Assembly (NCBI GenBank): GCA_000727475.1 | Contig: KL647305.1 | Span: forward strand, 488,856 to 552,855 | From: Sarcocystis neurona | Lineage: Eukaryota > Apicomplexa > Conoidasida > Eucoccidiorida > Sarcocystidae | DNA: 64,000 bases | Direction of reading: 5' to 3' | Shown here: positions 44,101-55,480 of the stretch, one piece after another | Numbering within the stretch: position 1 is the first letter of the stretch | How the letters are laid out: every line of letters starts with the position of its first letter | Translations under genes and position numbers: made by a program | Notes under the pieces: model-generated | Database searches by the model: none | What the model was told of the DNA's origin: nothing | The model's input: the letters and a program-made list of their open reading frames with translations, nothing else

Positions 44101-45758
44101 CGCATGAAACATACCGCATCTCCGTCGTGTCTACTTGTGAAGCAGCCTCACTTTTTAACATTTGACCCCGTAATACAATGCGTTGGTTCCACGAAGAACC
44201 GACTTCGTCGTGTTCTCCACAACGGCCACGAAGTGAGGATTGGAAGTGGAAAAAGCAAGGAAGGGGCGTGGCACTGTTCCTTCTGTGCCTCTCAGTCTTT
44301 GAAACCGGTGTCGGCGCCAGCTTATCGTATACACACGCCAACGCAATGCATACGCACGCAAATTCCTGACACTATATTTATGTGCATTACGCACACGTGT
44401 GGACGCCCGAGTCTGCATCTCGTTTTATTGACTACAAGAAGGCCCCTGACATTTCAAGCCCCGATTTCGCAAGGAAGAAACAAAAAGGACGAGTGTGCAT
44501 CCCCTGTGTGGATACTCTTTGATCTCACACCACAGAAATCTACGCTCTACCATCGCGCGTCACGCTTGTGTTGGAAACAATACTTATAACACATGCTGCC
44601 AGGAAACAACACAAGTGAAGAGCAAAACAAAGACAGTACAGCACCAGAGATACAGGCATACGATTTATCTATCTATCTATCTATATACATATACGTATGT
44701 ACATCCATTTGTATATACGTTGTCAGGGAAAGCGTAGAATCTCAGCTACATCAAGAGCTTTGACGGGGACTCAGCAACTACGTGAATTTCGTAACACCCG
44801 CGTAGTGTCGCCTGCGTAAGACGAATATTTTAGGCATATATCTGCGCTGGATCCGTCCAAATTTATTTTTGAGGGTGGACAGCCTCACCCGGATGGGCTC
44901 ACGAACACGCACGCCTCTTTTAACTACATACAAAATAGACACAGACTGACACACGTACGTGTCCACATTGCACATGTACACTTGAAGAGTTTCGCCTGCT
45001 TCCCTACGAAACGTGTTCCCCGTCCGTCGAGTTCTTCCCCCCTCAGGCAGCACCCGTCTTGTCTTTCGTCTTCTTGAGAAAGCATCTCCCGCGGTGACCT
45101 CTGACCGCCCCTCCTTCTCCGTCCGCAGCAGGGACACTTCTGAATCCGCTCTTCCTTTGTCTTTTGATTACTTGTCCCCGCCTTGTACCCACCGTCACAA
45201 ACACTTCCTTTCTTGAACTCCCCTACAGTGCTGCTTCTGCAGCTCCCCACCAGGTACACAAGAAAAGCCTCACTCCTGTCTATGTGCTGCAGGCTCGTCT
45301 CGTTTCTCCTGGTCTCTTTGACTTTATGAGCTTTCGGCTACCCTCCTCTCCTCCTCCGGCGGTGAATTCACACTTCACGCATAAAAAACATTCCTTCCGC
45401 TGACCGCTGCCGCCCCTCTTCCAGCTGCATGTTTCCTCTCTTGTTCCCTTCCTTCAGCAGCGTCTGCATTTCCTGCTCCTCTCCTCTCTGCAGCGCCGCT
45501 CTCCACTACCGTCCCTGTCTCCTGTCCCTATACGTCTCTTCATTTCTGCTTGCGTCTTGCCTTCGCATGCTTTTCGACTGCTTGGCTTCCATCCACAGCC
45601 TCTTCCGTTCCTGCTGCAGCACGCACCTTCTCGCGCATCTATCTGTCTGCTTTTTCTTCTTGTCTCTCGTGCGCACCCCGTCTGAACTCTACCTCCACTC
45701 TGCGCCTGCAGCGTTCGCGTCTACTCGGACGTTCCTGTGAAGATCGCGTCCGTCGAGC
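38200..45758. other. Repeat-poor stretch without a recognised gene
   Basis: I read both strands and found only short frames without family motifs. Small items are a 25-bp direct repeat (GAATGCGTCCTCATCTGCAT..) at 41136 and 41161, a TA array forming a long palindrome near 42724-42752, and CTAT repeats near 44665-44685. A plus-strand stretch at 39784-39820 has ideal splice words around a tiny open piece but no partner exons. The last 700 bp (about 45020-45720) is C/T-rich and probably includes the 3' untranslated region of the TCTP gene. Confidence 0.45.
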
Positions 45759-46113
45759 TTAATACTTTTCCTCCTTGAGTCCGTCCCGGATGTAGATGAG
45801 GCGTGGAGAATCTTCTCCATCTTTGTAATAGGCGAAGACGACGCCTGCCTCGCAGTCTGCACTCTCGCCAAGAAAGAACTGGAAGTCGTCGAAACTGCCA
45901 AGAATCTTCTTCACCAGCGCCTGAGCGCCAGACATAAACTTGTCCACTCGGTCTGGGTGCTCCTTCTCCAACAATCCCTTCACGCGCTGCATGTATCCTT
46001 TAATATACACACCAAATTCCTTCTTTGAAAATGGCGTCTCCTGCAGACGGAAGGCATCTATCACATCTACGACTGTCTCCGTACTGGCGTCAACACCACC
46101 ACCATCTTCTTCG
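45759..46113 (-). CDS. TCTP exon 3 (C-terminal two thirds)
   Basis: It is 355 nt. It completes the Ser codon split after exon 2 and carries the alpha-helical hairpin and the C-terminal beta strands (VYIKGYMQRVKGLLEKEHPD; VVFAYYKDG). Read alone, the frame extends upstream and seems to have a signal peptide (LFYVLFCVAGILLFVSSLGF). That part is intron: the acceptor TTTTGCGCGCAG lies at 46114 and homology starts exactly there. Confidence 0.95.
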
Positions 46114-49100
46114 CTGCGCGCAAAACCGAGAGAGGACACAAACAACAGAATGCCGGCGACGCAGAAAAGGACATAAAAGAGAGACGACCTAGGTGAAAAG
46201 CAGCCACCGATAGACACGGCGAGGACAACATTGAAAAGAGCACGAGAGCAAACGAGAACAAGTCAAAGAGAAGTGCGGGGAAACCGACGCAGAATATCTG
46301 TAGGACGGGAACGAAAGATAAACAATGAATCACAGAAGCGTAAAGACAAAGGAAAGGAAAGCTGTGGGATGAGAACGAACAACAGAACGAACTTGAGGAC
46401 GGAGAAGACAAATGAGGGCAGACCGGAGAATAAGGAGAGCAATAGAGACAAACGAAGAGAACGACGCAGAGAAGCAGCATCACAGCAGGAGCCAGACGCG
46501 AAAGTGAAACGCAGAAGATACGAATAGATTGTACCTAACGTGGACAGGACAAAAAGTGGGGACAGGCGCCCAGAAAACGATACACGGAAAACACGTGCAT
46601 ACAAAAAGTTGCAGCAGATGTAATTACCGTGACGTACACTCAACGACGGCGAACGAAACGGAGGATACCGGCGAAGGTCAGAGGGAAAGAATGGAGAGGA
46701 AGATGGCGGAGTCAGACTAAAAGAAGACAGCGGGAATCAACAGTGAAGCGAAGAACGCGGGAAAGAGTTGGCGGGAAGACGACGCCAAAAAAGGACACAG
46801 CACAGAAACGAGGATCAGACGACAGAATAGAAGGAGACGAGACACACACACAGTGGAAATGGGCCGAGAGGCGGAAGAAAGTGTGGAAGAACTGAGAGTA
46901 AACAAGGATAAAACAGAAAAACCAATCAGGCACAGTGTCCACAGTCACATACAAACTTACGCGCCTTTGCAGCGGCCACAGCAGAAGAACCAAAGAAGTC
47001 AGTGCAGCTGCTCTGATGCACTTTTCCCCGTTCTCACGCTGTTGTTGCTTGCGTCGAACACTAATGCCGCGCATGCAGGGGATGGAGCTATCGAATCGAG
47101 AGTACATCGCCAAAAATCCTCTCATGCAGCGCAAAGCTAAACGAGCTCTTTTCCCTCATTTCTAATCTCCTGCTGGTGCTTTGCGAAAAGTTCTGCTTCT
47201 GTTCTCACACTGCTCTTGCTGCTACGCCCCTGTGGCTGCTGCTGCTGCTGCCGTCCACGCTGCTGTGAGGCTTCTGCTGCGCTACTGCTCCTTGGCGTAC
47301 CTTTATGTACGCGGGCGGCGCTGTGGAGACGCCCCTATCTATTTATCTACTTTCCTTAATCACGCTGTTACACACACGTATACATACATATGCGTGCCTA
47401 CCTCTACGGCTCTCTATACAGGCTCCTCCCTCCTGCCTCTATACATAGGCGTAGCAGTTCCTGCAGAGAAATCTATTTGTTCTACATTTGCATAGCCGCC
47501 CACGCAGGTAGTATTGCAAATTATTCTACACCACACTCCTCCTTTGGTATCTCCATCGATATATATCTGTTTCTCTCTGTAGATACACGTACAAGGTTAT
47601 ACTGTACGTCTGTCTATATGTTTCCTCTGTGATTTTCAACCTGCGCAGATGTCGATGTCTGCTCCTTGCGCGCATCCTACATGGCGAGGACACAGCCTAC
47701 GAAAAACACATCCCCGGGCAGCCTGAAACGTCATTTCTTCACGAGTGCCACAGAATCGTCAATTTACCTGTTGTCTGCGATGCCGTAGTCTTCGGCTCCC
47801 TTCACGACGCGTCTCGTTTTGACTTCGAACGCAACTGTACGTACACCACAGAAACGCAGCAAAACACCACTGCATCTTCTTCCCCCTGCGGTGCAGCGTG
47901 TCCGACCAGAAACACTCCCTGTGTTCTGTGTTCGTCGGCAACACGCGCTGCAGAAACAGAGACGCACAAATCTCCGGCTGAAAACCCGAGCCACAAGGAA
48001 GTTCCCGCCATTCTCTCCCACACACACCCACACGCACGACGGCTATTCCGACCGGAGTGTACGTACACACACACATTCTTCGCCTGTACAAACAACACAC
48101 GTGCCCGTTAACCAGGAGCTGCGCGTGTTGGTAGCGTGAGTTGCCAAATTAACTATAAGAATTAGTAAACGTCTCTGGCAAAGGGTCCTTTGTTTCGAAG
48201 AAGCCAACAAAGATGTAAATGCGGGGACGTCTAGGACGTATGCGTGTGACGTCCGAAGGAACAAGCAACGGGAGAGGAGTACGTGGAGTCTACACAGAGA
48301 TACAGATGATGTGTCCCGTGTGCCTATGGTAACGCCCATATACATACAGATACCTCTTGATATGGTTCTCTCTTTGCTCCCTCATCCCCTTATTACCTCT
48401 GCACATACGTTTTGTGATTATAGATTGCAACGTACGCACATGATTCATCTCGTGGTAACACTCAAGCTTTTCTCTCTATCTCTCTCTCGCCCCACCAGTA
48501 CCGTAGACACAGCAGAAGGCCCACCGACGGCAGAGACGGAGTAACAGGGAGGAGACAACAGACTGCCAACGGGAGGGAATGATTCTGCTACACCAGATAC
48601 AAACGGTTCAGCGAATTCTTCTGAAGTACACATAAAAGACAGAAACGCACACGGAGAACGGAAGAAATCCTCTTTCATCAGATAGGACCGGCAGCGTACA
48701 ACTACAAAGTACGAAGACAGCATTTGTGGAAGAAGCAGGCACTTTTAGGTACAACAGAGGGAGACTGCAAGGAGACGAGAAGCGCACTGGCGGCGCGCAG
48801 ATATACATACACCAGACAGCTCTTTAGAAGAAGAGAAGGGTACCTAAAGTCGTTGGGCGAAAAAACGAGAACACCACGCGTGCGCGAGATACTGACACAA
48901 AAAAGAAGATGAGGAAGAGCGGACAACATCACCGTTGACAGAAGCTGGCGGCAAATTTCCAGCAGCGCAGGAGGCGGCTCAAAAATTTGCGCAGACTTAT
49001 CGGCGTGTGCCACTGCAACACCTCAGCACAGCCTGCAGCAGACGAAGCTTGGTGCAGCTGGGCCAGCAGCTGCTACAGCAGCGGCCACGTCACGTCCAAC

Positions 49101-50201
49101 AGCATAAGGGGGCCTCGGCACCCCAACAGATATCGCAGCTGCTACAGAACCAGTGTTGCAGGTCACCGGCGCTGTATGCAGATACGCACGCTATACGGAA
49201 GGCAAACTACAGACGCGTGTGTACAGAGAGAGATAATGTAGAGTACGTAGGACGACGCTCATCTCCTGATGCAACGCAGGTACGGATTCTGTGATGCCCG
49301 TAAGTCAAAATGGAAGGTACACGATAGCGCGAAATATGCGCGTAAGACAAACTTTCGTGAGTAATATTCACGTGAAGATCAGGAGCAGATGGAGTCTCTG
49401 TTAAAATCTTTTCTGGGCACGTGTGTAGTCACACTTCTAATAATACCTGTTGAAACCGTTCTCCCAGCGCACGCGAAGTATATGACATTAATGCATACTC
49501 ACACACGAGGACGGAAATGTATGTATTTACGGCTGCATACTGGCCAACCACCTGTGTAGGTATATGCGTGCACACATGCAAACAAGTATATCGGCAGCTG
49601 GGTATGTACACGGGGGGGTGTAAGTGCAAGCGGAATGTGAAGATACATGCGGGCCGCCTGACCGACATTTCTGCGTAGAGAGCGGAACGGCGATGTGCGT
49701 GGCGGCTACTTTTTAGATCTCGGAGACAGAGTTTTGGGGCGGAAGACACCTGCTGCTTCGTATGAATGTATAAATACGTAAACGTTGAAAGATAGCTCTC
49801 CATACAAACATGGACAAGATAGGCGGGAGCCTGATGCATGCGGCATACATGCGCATCTTCCCTACTTATGCCAGTATCTACCCGCAGATTCTCGCCAGTT
49901 CCGGTGGTTTTAAAGAGATCCCCTTTCCCCGCCTCCTCGTCGCCGAAGCGTACATATCTACAGATAACTACTCTCTTTCTACGAGCATACGTGATGGACG
50001 GGAGCGTCTGAAAACGGCGTGCTGGGTAACATGCGCCACATCGTGAGGCCTGATTTTCTGAATAAAATGTTGAGGCCTATAGTTTCTGCCACCGGGGGAA
50101 GTATTACCATCTTTCAGATCCTCGTCGTCCATAGGCGCCTCCTGGTTGTAGGAGTCCGAGCAGAGCTCGTCGCCGGTGAAGACGTCCTTGAAAACCTTCA
50201 T
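45759..50201 (-). CDS. Translationally controlled tumour protein (TCTP), 3 exons, 171 aa
   Basis: A minus-strand spliced gene: exon 1 50201-50108, exon 2 47834-47768, exon 3 46113-45759. The phases are 1 and 2 and match. The sum of 516 nt gives 171 residues plus stop, the usual length of apicomplexan TCTP. It starts MKVFKDVFTGDELCSDS, continues through VAFEVKTRRVVKGAEDYGIADN, then an acidic loop (SEEDGGGVD), then VVDVIDAFRLQETPFSKKEF. The second TCTP signature region is present (FMSGAQALVKKILGSFDDFQ, FFLGES), and it ends IYIRDGLKEEKY. TCTP is an abundant cytosolic protein with an MSS4-like fold, linked to translation, calcium binding and growth control. Plasmodium TCTP is known to react with artemisinin. 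The start codon sits in CAAAAATGA, close to the coccidian consensus. A C10 tract plus ACAG immediately upstream suggests that a 5' UTR intron ends there. Confidence 0.95.
46114..50107. other. TCTP introns (46114-47767 and 47835-50107)
   Basis: Purine-rich on the plus strand (pyrimidine-rich in the sense of the TCTP gene), especially 46230-46900, with CTG-type repeats at about 47215-47300 and short CAG repeats near 49020-49150. Long open frames on both strands here (for example minus 46067-46483 and 46712-47134) are Ser/Leu/Phe/Cys-rich readings of this tract, and I find no gene in them. Confidence 0.7.
47768..47834 (-). CDS. TCTP exon 2
   Basis: It is 67 nt, entry phase 1 and exit phase 2. 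It encodes VAFEVKTRRVVKGAEDYGIA followed by DN, the conserved AFEVK and GIADN segments of TCTP. The acceptor is CGTACAG and the donor GTAAAT. Confidence 0.95.
50108..50201 (-). CDS. TCTP exon 1
   Basis: It is 94 nt and encodes MKVFKDVFTGDELCSDSYNQ followed by EAPMDDEDLKD. It exits in phase 1 through donor GTAATA. The N-terminus matches the M(K/I)(V/I)(Y/F)KD.FT.DE..SD start of the family. Confidence 0.95.
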
Positions 50202-50719
50202 TTTTGCGCTGTGGGGGGGGGGACAAGGAACGAGATCAAGAGTCAGCAGCAGCAGTTGTACGAGGGTCGGCAGCCAAGACAAGCAAGCCGACAGCGGGGA
50301 GAAGAACGGACGCAGCACCCGAACAAAGAAGAGGAGAACACAGCACAAGAGTGAAGAGATAAACGGAAAAACAGTTCCTTGTGGCCGACGAGACAACTTC
50401 TCGATACTGCATCACCCGTGCAGACCCAACCACTCCAGCGCGGCAATCGGAGCATCGCCGAGCACAAACATCAACAGGTGCGCCCGCGCAAGTACCCGGT
50501 GGGTACCGCGGCCCGACCGGCAGTTGCGCAGCACCGACACAGAGCAGGCCCCGGATGATCACAACGCGTAAGACGGGAACCAGCAGCAGCCCCGCAGCAA
50601 CAGAAGCATCTTACGGTCAGGGATAATAATATTTCAGGAGCCAGAGCGGAGCAGTGTACCGTACTATCGGCAGGCAGCAACAATCAGGAGCGGGCGGTCG
50701 GGCGGCAGTGCATGCTACG

Positions 50720-51688
50720 ATGCTGTCCCACTGCCTTCCTGCGTTGTTGCGTCCTGAGAGCGTGCTGCAGTCTACAGCGCAGCAAGGTTTCCATCTGCGA
50801 AGCAGCGCGTATCCCCCCTTTCGAAGACTGCTCTCATCAATAATCGATGCGTAGGTGGCGGGGTGGTGGGGAGGAACCGTCTCGGGCAACAGCAGGAACT
50901 GCGACGACACCACCAGCTGCTTTCCCGGCTCTTTTTCTCAACGGGAACGTGTTCGATCGGCTCCTTTGAGACTACAAACACTTCTGTCGAAGGTAATATT
51001 TCAATGTTGTCGTCTGTCCGTGAGTAGGGAAGTTTTCGTTCCACAATCCCTGCTATCGCACGGCTTCCTCCCCGTGGGCTCGGTTCTACGGACGGGGATG
51101 GTGGTGGCGTCCGTACTTGAGGTCGCTCCGCCCCACTTAACAACAGAGTTGGCCGCTTTTGCCGCGGACACCAGGAAGCGGCTCAAGTTAGTTGCAACGA
51201 CTGCGACCAAAAGGTGAGCAGTGTCATCACCGCCGGCTTCGCTTTAAATTCGTGGTGTCCAAGACTCAGTCAGGACTGCGTATACTCGTTCCAGGCCTCC
51301 GCATCACCTGCAGAAACGGCAGCGCCGGCCACAATTGCAGCAACAGCTGCGTCCTGTATTAGCAGACAACATCTGCTGGTTCCTTGGGTTGCTTCTCGGT
51401 GCGCTGCACTCGCCGTAGCTTGCGTTTCTTGCCGAAACCTTTTCATTACGTGAAGAGCGGCAGCCACGCACTTCTCTCCTTTTTCCTCCGTCGTCTTCAC
51501 TCGTTGCCGTACACGCGCCCCCCCCGATCGGGTCCCTCATCCTGCTCTTGTGCAGGGGCTCTGCAACGACACGGGGGCACGTTGATGTTTCCTGGTCCCT
51601 AAGTGCGTCGAAGCAAGATCAGGATTTGACTGCGACGACGACAACCCTTTTTTCTTTTAGTCGGCCGCTTCTCGCTTGGCGTTCGTGA
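50720..51688 (+). CDS. Tentative three-exon gene, unknown function, possible targeting peptide
   Basis: Proposed exons are 50720-50850, 50917-51213 and 51556-51688, all with GT-AG borders and agreeing phases (2 and 2), giving about 186 residues. The N-terminus, MLSHCLPALLRPESVLQSTA then FHLRSSAYPPFRRLLSS, is rich in Arg/Ser/Leu and lacks acidic residues over about 40 positions, as organelle-targeting peptides do. The middle reads VFVPQSLLSHGFLPVGSVLR and TTELAAFAADTRKRLKLVAT. The end is TRGHVDVSWSLSASKQDQDL and a short tail. I do not recognise the family. The first intron would be only 66 nt, which is short for this organism. Alternatives are more exons further right (an ideal mini-exon at 51916-51957 with CCGCAG and AG|GTACGA borders, and an open stretch near 52209-52500), or no gene at all. 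Confidence 0.3.
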
Positions 51689-51689
51689 A

Positions 51690-53492
51690 GAGCCCCTTCG
51701 TTCCTGCGGCGCCTGTACACTCGGAAGCACTCGTCAACGCTTTGAGGGACACCGCTCCTTGTCGATATTTGTGCCTTCCGTTCAATTTCCACGCACTTCT
51801 CGCTCTCATTTTCAGTTTGGGGAGAACTTTTCCGCTTGCCTTTTCTCGAAGTTGCGACCGCGCTGCAGGGACAATTGGCAGCGTTGCACAGCGCTGTTTT
51901 TCGTCTCCGCAGCGAGAGGATTAGAACCCCCCTTGACACGAGCTCTTGTCGACAGGTACGAAAGAAGAGACTTCTTTCATAAACATTTGTGTATACGTAT
52001 GTGTACATAAATATATACATATACATGTATGTATCGATGTATTGGCGCGTCTGCACAGGTGTATAAATGCAGACCCGGCGACTACATATATCCTTATACG
52101 TCTGTGTACATAAATATATACATATACGTGTATGTATCGATGTACTGGGGCGTCAATACGGTTCACGTTATTGATTGTACGTACACCCGACACAACTGTA
52201 TATCTCGTCTTTCACGGGTCCGGCAGGCGCGAACGCTGTTCTCTCTCTACACTCTTGTAATTTGACGGTGACCCTCCCGTGCCAGCAGAGTTCTAAAATA
52301 GAAGCGCTTCGCGCAGATTTGATGTGTATGGACGCTATGTGCGCTCCTGCGAGGATAAGTACTTACCGCTACCGAGCCTGCGTGCTTGTCGCTTTTGTAT
52401 CTGGACGGATACGTACTGACTGCACTGATGTGGGAGCGCAGAGCCTCGTGCGGTTTCTGCAAAGCAACGACAATCTTCTCGTACGCGTTCCCATGCTGTG
52501 TTTGCTAAAAATTCCCCCGCCCTACAATCACGTACACATACATCCATGCATCCGCACAAATGTGTATATATATATATATATACATGTGCACGCACAAGTG
52601 CACTCCTAGTACGTTCAGGTGCTTTAATTTGCTGCTGTAGTATTTCCTGCTTCCTTCCTGACCGCCTCGTTGGTGCATCGCGGTCTGCAGTTGGTGATCA
52701 CTTCTGTTCCTCACCAGTCGATGCGACAGCGGCGGCGGCTCGCCTGGCGCTGTGTTGCTGCCCGGTTACTGCAGTGAGAATCTGCAGGTGCTGCATCGTC
52801 GCTGGGCCTCAGTCGGGCGAGTGCAGCTGCTCCTCTCTTTCGACACGCGTGCTGTTGCCAAATGTCTCCGCATGTCCTCTGACGGCTCCTCGTTATGCGC
52901 CATTGTCCCGGCTCGCCGGTTCTGCGGTGCTGCTGTCGCGCTCGCGTTTTCTTCTCCGTCAGCTATGTCGCGCGCCTTGTGGCGGAGTCTACACACAGAC
53001 AACACATACAGACGTATGCAGCTCCTTGTTAGGGCCTGTCAGTTTGTCGTTTATTAGAGTAAGCAGACGATTACAAAAAAGAAAGCGGAGCCGCAGCAAA
53101 TGTGGACACCGTGTATACGAGTATATAAGTGAGTGTGTGACTGTGACGTCGTGTGTATGACGTTCGTTGCTTGTTTCGGCCGTAGAGCCGCATATCCGTC
53201 AATTTTTCTGACGGACGAACATAGAAGACATGCGCCCACCTATATATATGTATATATATATATATATATATCCGTATTTATTTGAGGACATGCGTCCATC
53301 TATATATATACATATATGTATAGTAGTGTTTATCTGTGTGTATGTATTTATATATGCATATGTATATCACACCCGATTCGTCTGCGTGTATGTATGTGTG
53401 CACCCGTATCTGTGTATGTGTAGGTGTCCTACACACACGCCACCTGGATGACTGATGCATTTTTCTCGGTGAGTGTGTTGGCGTCGTGCAGG
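51690..53492. other. Intergenic stretch upstream of seryl-tRNA synthetase
   Basis: It has no confident gene. A plus-strand frame at about 52209-52530 is not repeat-derived (for example RTDCTDVGAQSLVRFLQSND) and could be an exon of the tentative gene at its left. TA microsatellites lie at 52560-52585 and 53238-53310. A block of about 40 bp (GTGTACATAAATATATACAT..) is repeated at 52001 and 52104, period 103. Confidence 0.45.
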
Positions 53493-55232
53493 ATGCCGAT
53501 CGATGTGAATTTGCTGCGGGAGGAGAAAGGAGGAGATCCGGAATTGGTGCGGCGCAGCGAGGAACAGCGGGGAAAGGATCCTGCAGTCGTAGACGCGGCG
53601 GTTGCTGCGGACCGCAGCTGGCGTGAGTGTCTTTTTAAACTGGAGCAGCTGAAGAAGCAGCTGAACAGCGTGAACAAGGCTCTGGGCGAGGAGAAGAAGA
53701 AGCAGCGGCAACAGCAGCAGCAACAGGAGAACGGGGCGAACGCCGGGGCGGGAGGCGCGGCAGGGAAGAGCGGAGGCGGTAGCAGCGGCCGAGAGGCGGA
53801 GCTGCTGCAGGAAGCGCTACACATCCGTGACGTGCAGTTGCCTTCCGCGGCAGCAGCTGCGGCTGCGGCGGAGCGGCAGCGCGAGACGTTGCTGCACCGC
53901 ATAGGCAACATATTAAGCGCAACGGTGCCGGTGGCGCTCTGCGAAAGTAAAAATGCCGTTCTCCGCACGTGGGGGGTTCCTCTCGGTGCCGCTGCGGCTG
54001 CTTCTTCCGCCTCTCCTGCTGCAGACGCAGCCGGCGCTGCTGCTGGGAAGGGGGGAGGAGGACTGCTGCATCACCACCAGATTCTGACGCGGCTGGGCGG
54101 CGTGGAGTTCCGTAAAGGCGTCGAGGTGGCTGGACACCGTGGCTACTACTTAAAAGGCCCCGGATTTCTCTTTAATATGGCGTTGGCTCAGTATGGCATC
54201 AACTTTCTGCTTCGCCGCGGCTACACGCCGGTGCAGCCTCCTTTCTTTATGCGCCGCGAAGTGATGGCACGCGCGGCGGAGTTGAAGGACTTTGAGGACA
54301 CGTTGTACCGCATTCCCCACGGCACTTCTGCAGGCCATTCCGCGCAGCCCACACCTGCTTCGCAGGACAACAACGCTGTCGCACCGTCCGCTGCTACACA
54401 GACGCCGTCGTCTGGTGAGGCGACAGGAGAGTCTGTGCAGCCGAAGCAGCAGCAGCAGCCGCACGAAGAAGACCGAGACGACTTGTTTCTCATTGCAACT
54501 TCTGAGCAGCCTCTGTGTGCGCTGCACCGCGGCCAAGTGTTGGAAGAGAAGCAGCTACCGATCAAATACGCAGGGTACAGCAGCTGCTTCAGGAAGGAGG
54601 CAGGGGCGCACGGGAAGGACTGCTGGGGAATTTTTCGCATTCACCAATTCGAAAAGGTAGAGCAGTTCTGCCTGTGCACGCCGGAACAGTCTTGGCGCAT
54701 GCACGAGGAAATGCTGGGGGTCGCGGAGGAGTTCTACCAGAGCCTCGAGCTGCCCTACCGTCTCGTCTCCATCGTTTCTGGCGCTCTCAACGACGCCGCG
54801 GCGAAGAAGTGCGACCTCGAGGCCTGGTTTCCTGCATTCGGCGAATACCGTGAGCTTGTCTCCTGCTCCAACTGCACCGACTACCAGTCCCGCGCTCTGG
54901 ACATCCGCATGCAGCGGCAACAGAAGGCAGCGGCCGCGCAGGGGGAGCAGCAGAAGGAGCAGCAGCAGAAGTGCGACGTAGCCGAGCAGAAGACCGACGG
55001 AGCCCCGAGGAAGCAGCTGCCGGCAGACCCAAAGCCGTTCGTGCACATGCTGAACGGAACGCTAGTGGCGACGCAGAGGTGTGTCTGTTGCATTCTTGAA
55101 AATTATCAAACCCCCACAGGAGTGAAAGTGCCGCGGGTTCTGCAGCCGTACATGGGCGGTGTGGACTTCTTGCCGTACGTTCAAGCAGCTGACGACCCCG
55201 CTGACAAGCGCCAGCACAAACGCGAGGCTTAG
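53493..55232 (+). CDS. Seryl-tRNA synthetase, cytosolic type, 579 aa
   Basis: A single-exon class II aminoacyl-tRNA synthetase that charges tRNA(Ser) with serine. The ATG at 53493 gives MPIDVNLLREEKGGDPELVR, the canonical eukaryotic SerRS start; a longer in-frame frame from 53424 lacks homology. The N-terminal tRNA-binding coiled coil (about residues 1-135) is interrupted by a Gln/Gly/Ala insertion (about 68-103). The catalytic core includes TSEQP (336-340), motif 2 around GYSSCFRKEAGAHGKDCWG (from 361) with IFRIHQFEKVEQF, SGALNDAAAKKCDLEAWFP, ELVSCSNCTDYQSRALDIR, and motif 3 GTLVATQRCVCCILENYQ (522-539). Two further low-complexity insertions lie at about 273-330 and 475-511 (QKAAAAQGEQQKEQQQK). 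The human enzyme has 514 residues, so the extra length is these inserts. All catalytic segments look intact, so I take it as functional. No targeting peptide is visible. Confidence 0.97.
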   Translation: MPIDVNLLREEKGGDPELVRRSEEQRGKDPAVVDAAVAADRSWRECLFKLEQLKKQLNSVNKALGEEKKKQRQQQQQQENGANAGAGGAAGKSGGGSSGREAELLQEALHIRDVQLPSAAAAAAAAERQRETLLHRIGNILSATVPVALCESKNAVLRTWGVPLGAAAAASSASPAADAAGAAAGKGGGGLLHHHQILTRLGGVEFRKGVEVAGHRGYYLKGPGFLFNMALAQYGINFLLRRGYTPVQPPFFMRREVMARAAELKDFEDTLYRIPHGTSAGHSAQPTPASQDNNAVAPSAATQTPSSGEATGESVQPKQQQQPHEEDRDDLFLIATSEQPLCALHRGQVLEEKQLPIKYAGYSSCFRKEAGAHGKDCWGIFRIHQFEKVEQFCLCTPEQSWRMHEEMLGVAEEFYQSLELPYRLVSIVSGALNDAAAKKCDLEAWFPAFGEYRELVSCSNCTDYQSRALDIRMQRQQKAAAAQGEQQKEQQQKCDVAEQKTDGAPRKQLPADPKPFVHMLNGTLVATQRCVCCILENYQTPTGVKVPRVLQPYMGGVDFLPYVQAADDPADKRQHKREA

Positions 55233-55480
55233 AACAGGACGACGAGCAACAGCAGCAGGAGAGGAACCGCAGCAGCAGATGTGAGCAGCAGCGGCCGCAG
55301 CGGAGAGAGAAGAGTTGCAGGAGTAGCAGTCGAACGAGCAGCAACGTAAGGCTGCGGCGGAGCAACAGGTACACCAAGCGCTGCAGCACTAGCAGCAATT
55401 ACTGTAGTAAGAATGCTGCTGCCAGACCAAGCCGCGGTGTCTCTGTGATCAAGCGAGAGAGCGTTTTCCCGGGGAGCAAC
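55233..55480. repeat. CAG-type repeats 3' of seryl-tRNA synthetase
   Basis: Imperfect CAG/GCA repeats follow the stop codon within about 20 nt, probably in the 3' untranslated region. Confidence 0.65.

Noticed and set aside
46090..46217. Apparent signal peptide in front of the TCTP C-terminal exon
   Set aside because: TCTP homology begins exactly at the acceptor at 46114 and continues from exon 2 in phase. The hydrophobic leader is intron sequence read in frame, so TCTP is not predicted to be secreted by this route.
53424..53492. Upstream extension of the seryl-tRNA synthetase frame
   Set aside because: The canonical eukaryotic SerRS N-terminus begins at the ATG at 53493; the extra residues have no homology and follow a TA/TG microsatellite.
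53429..53968. Minus-strand frames across the seryl-tRNA synthetase gene, including 54555-55046 and 54787-55398
   Set aside because: They are shadows of a clearly conserved plus-strand enzyme.
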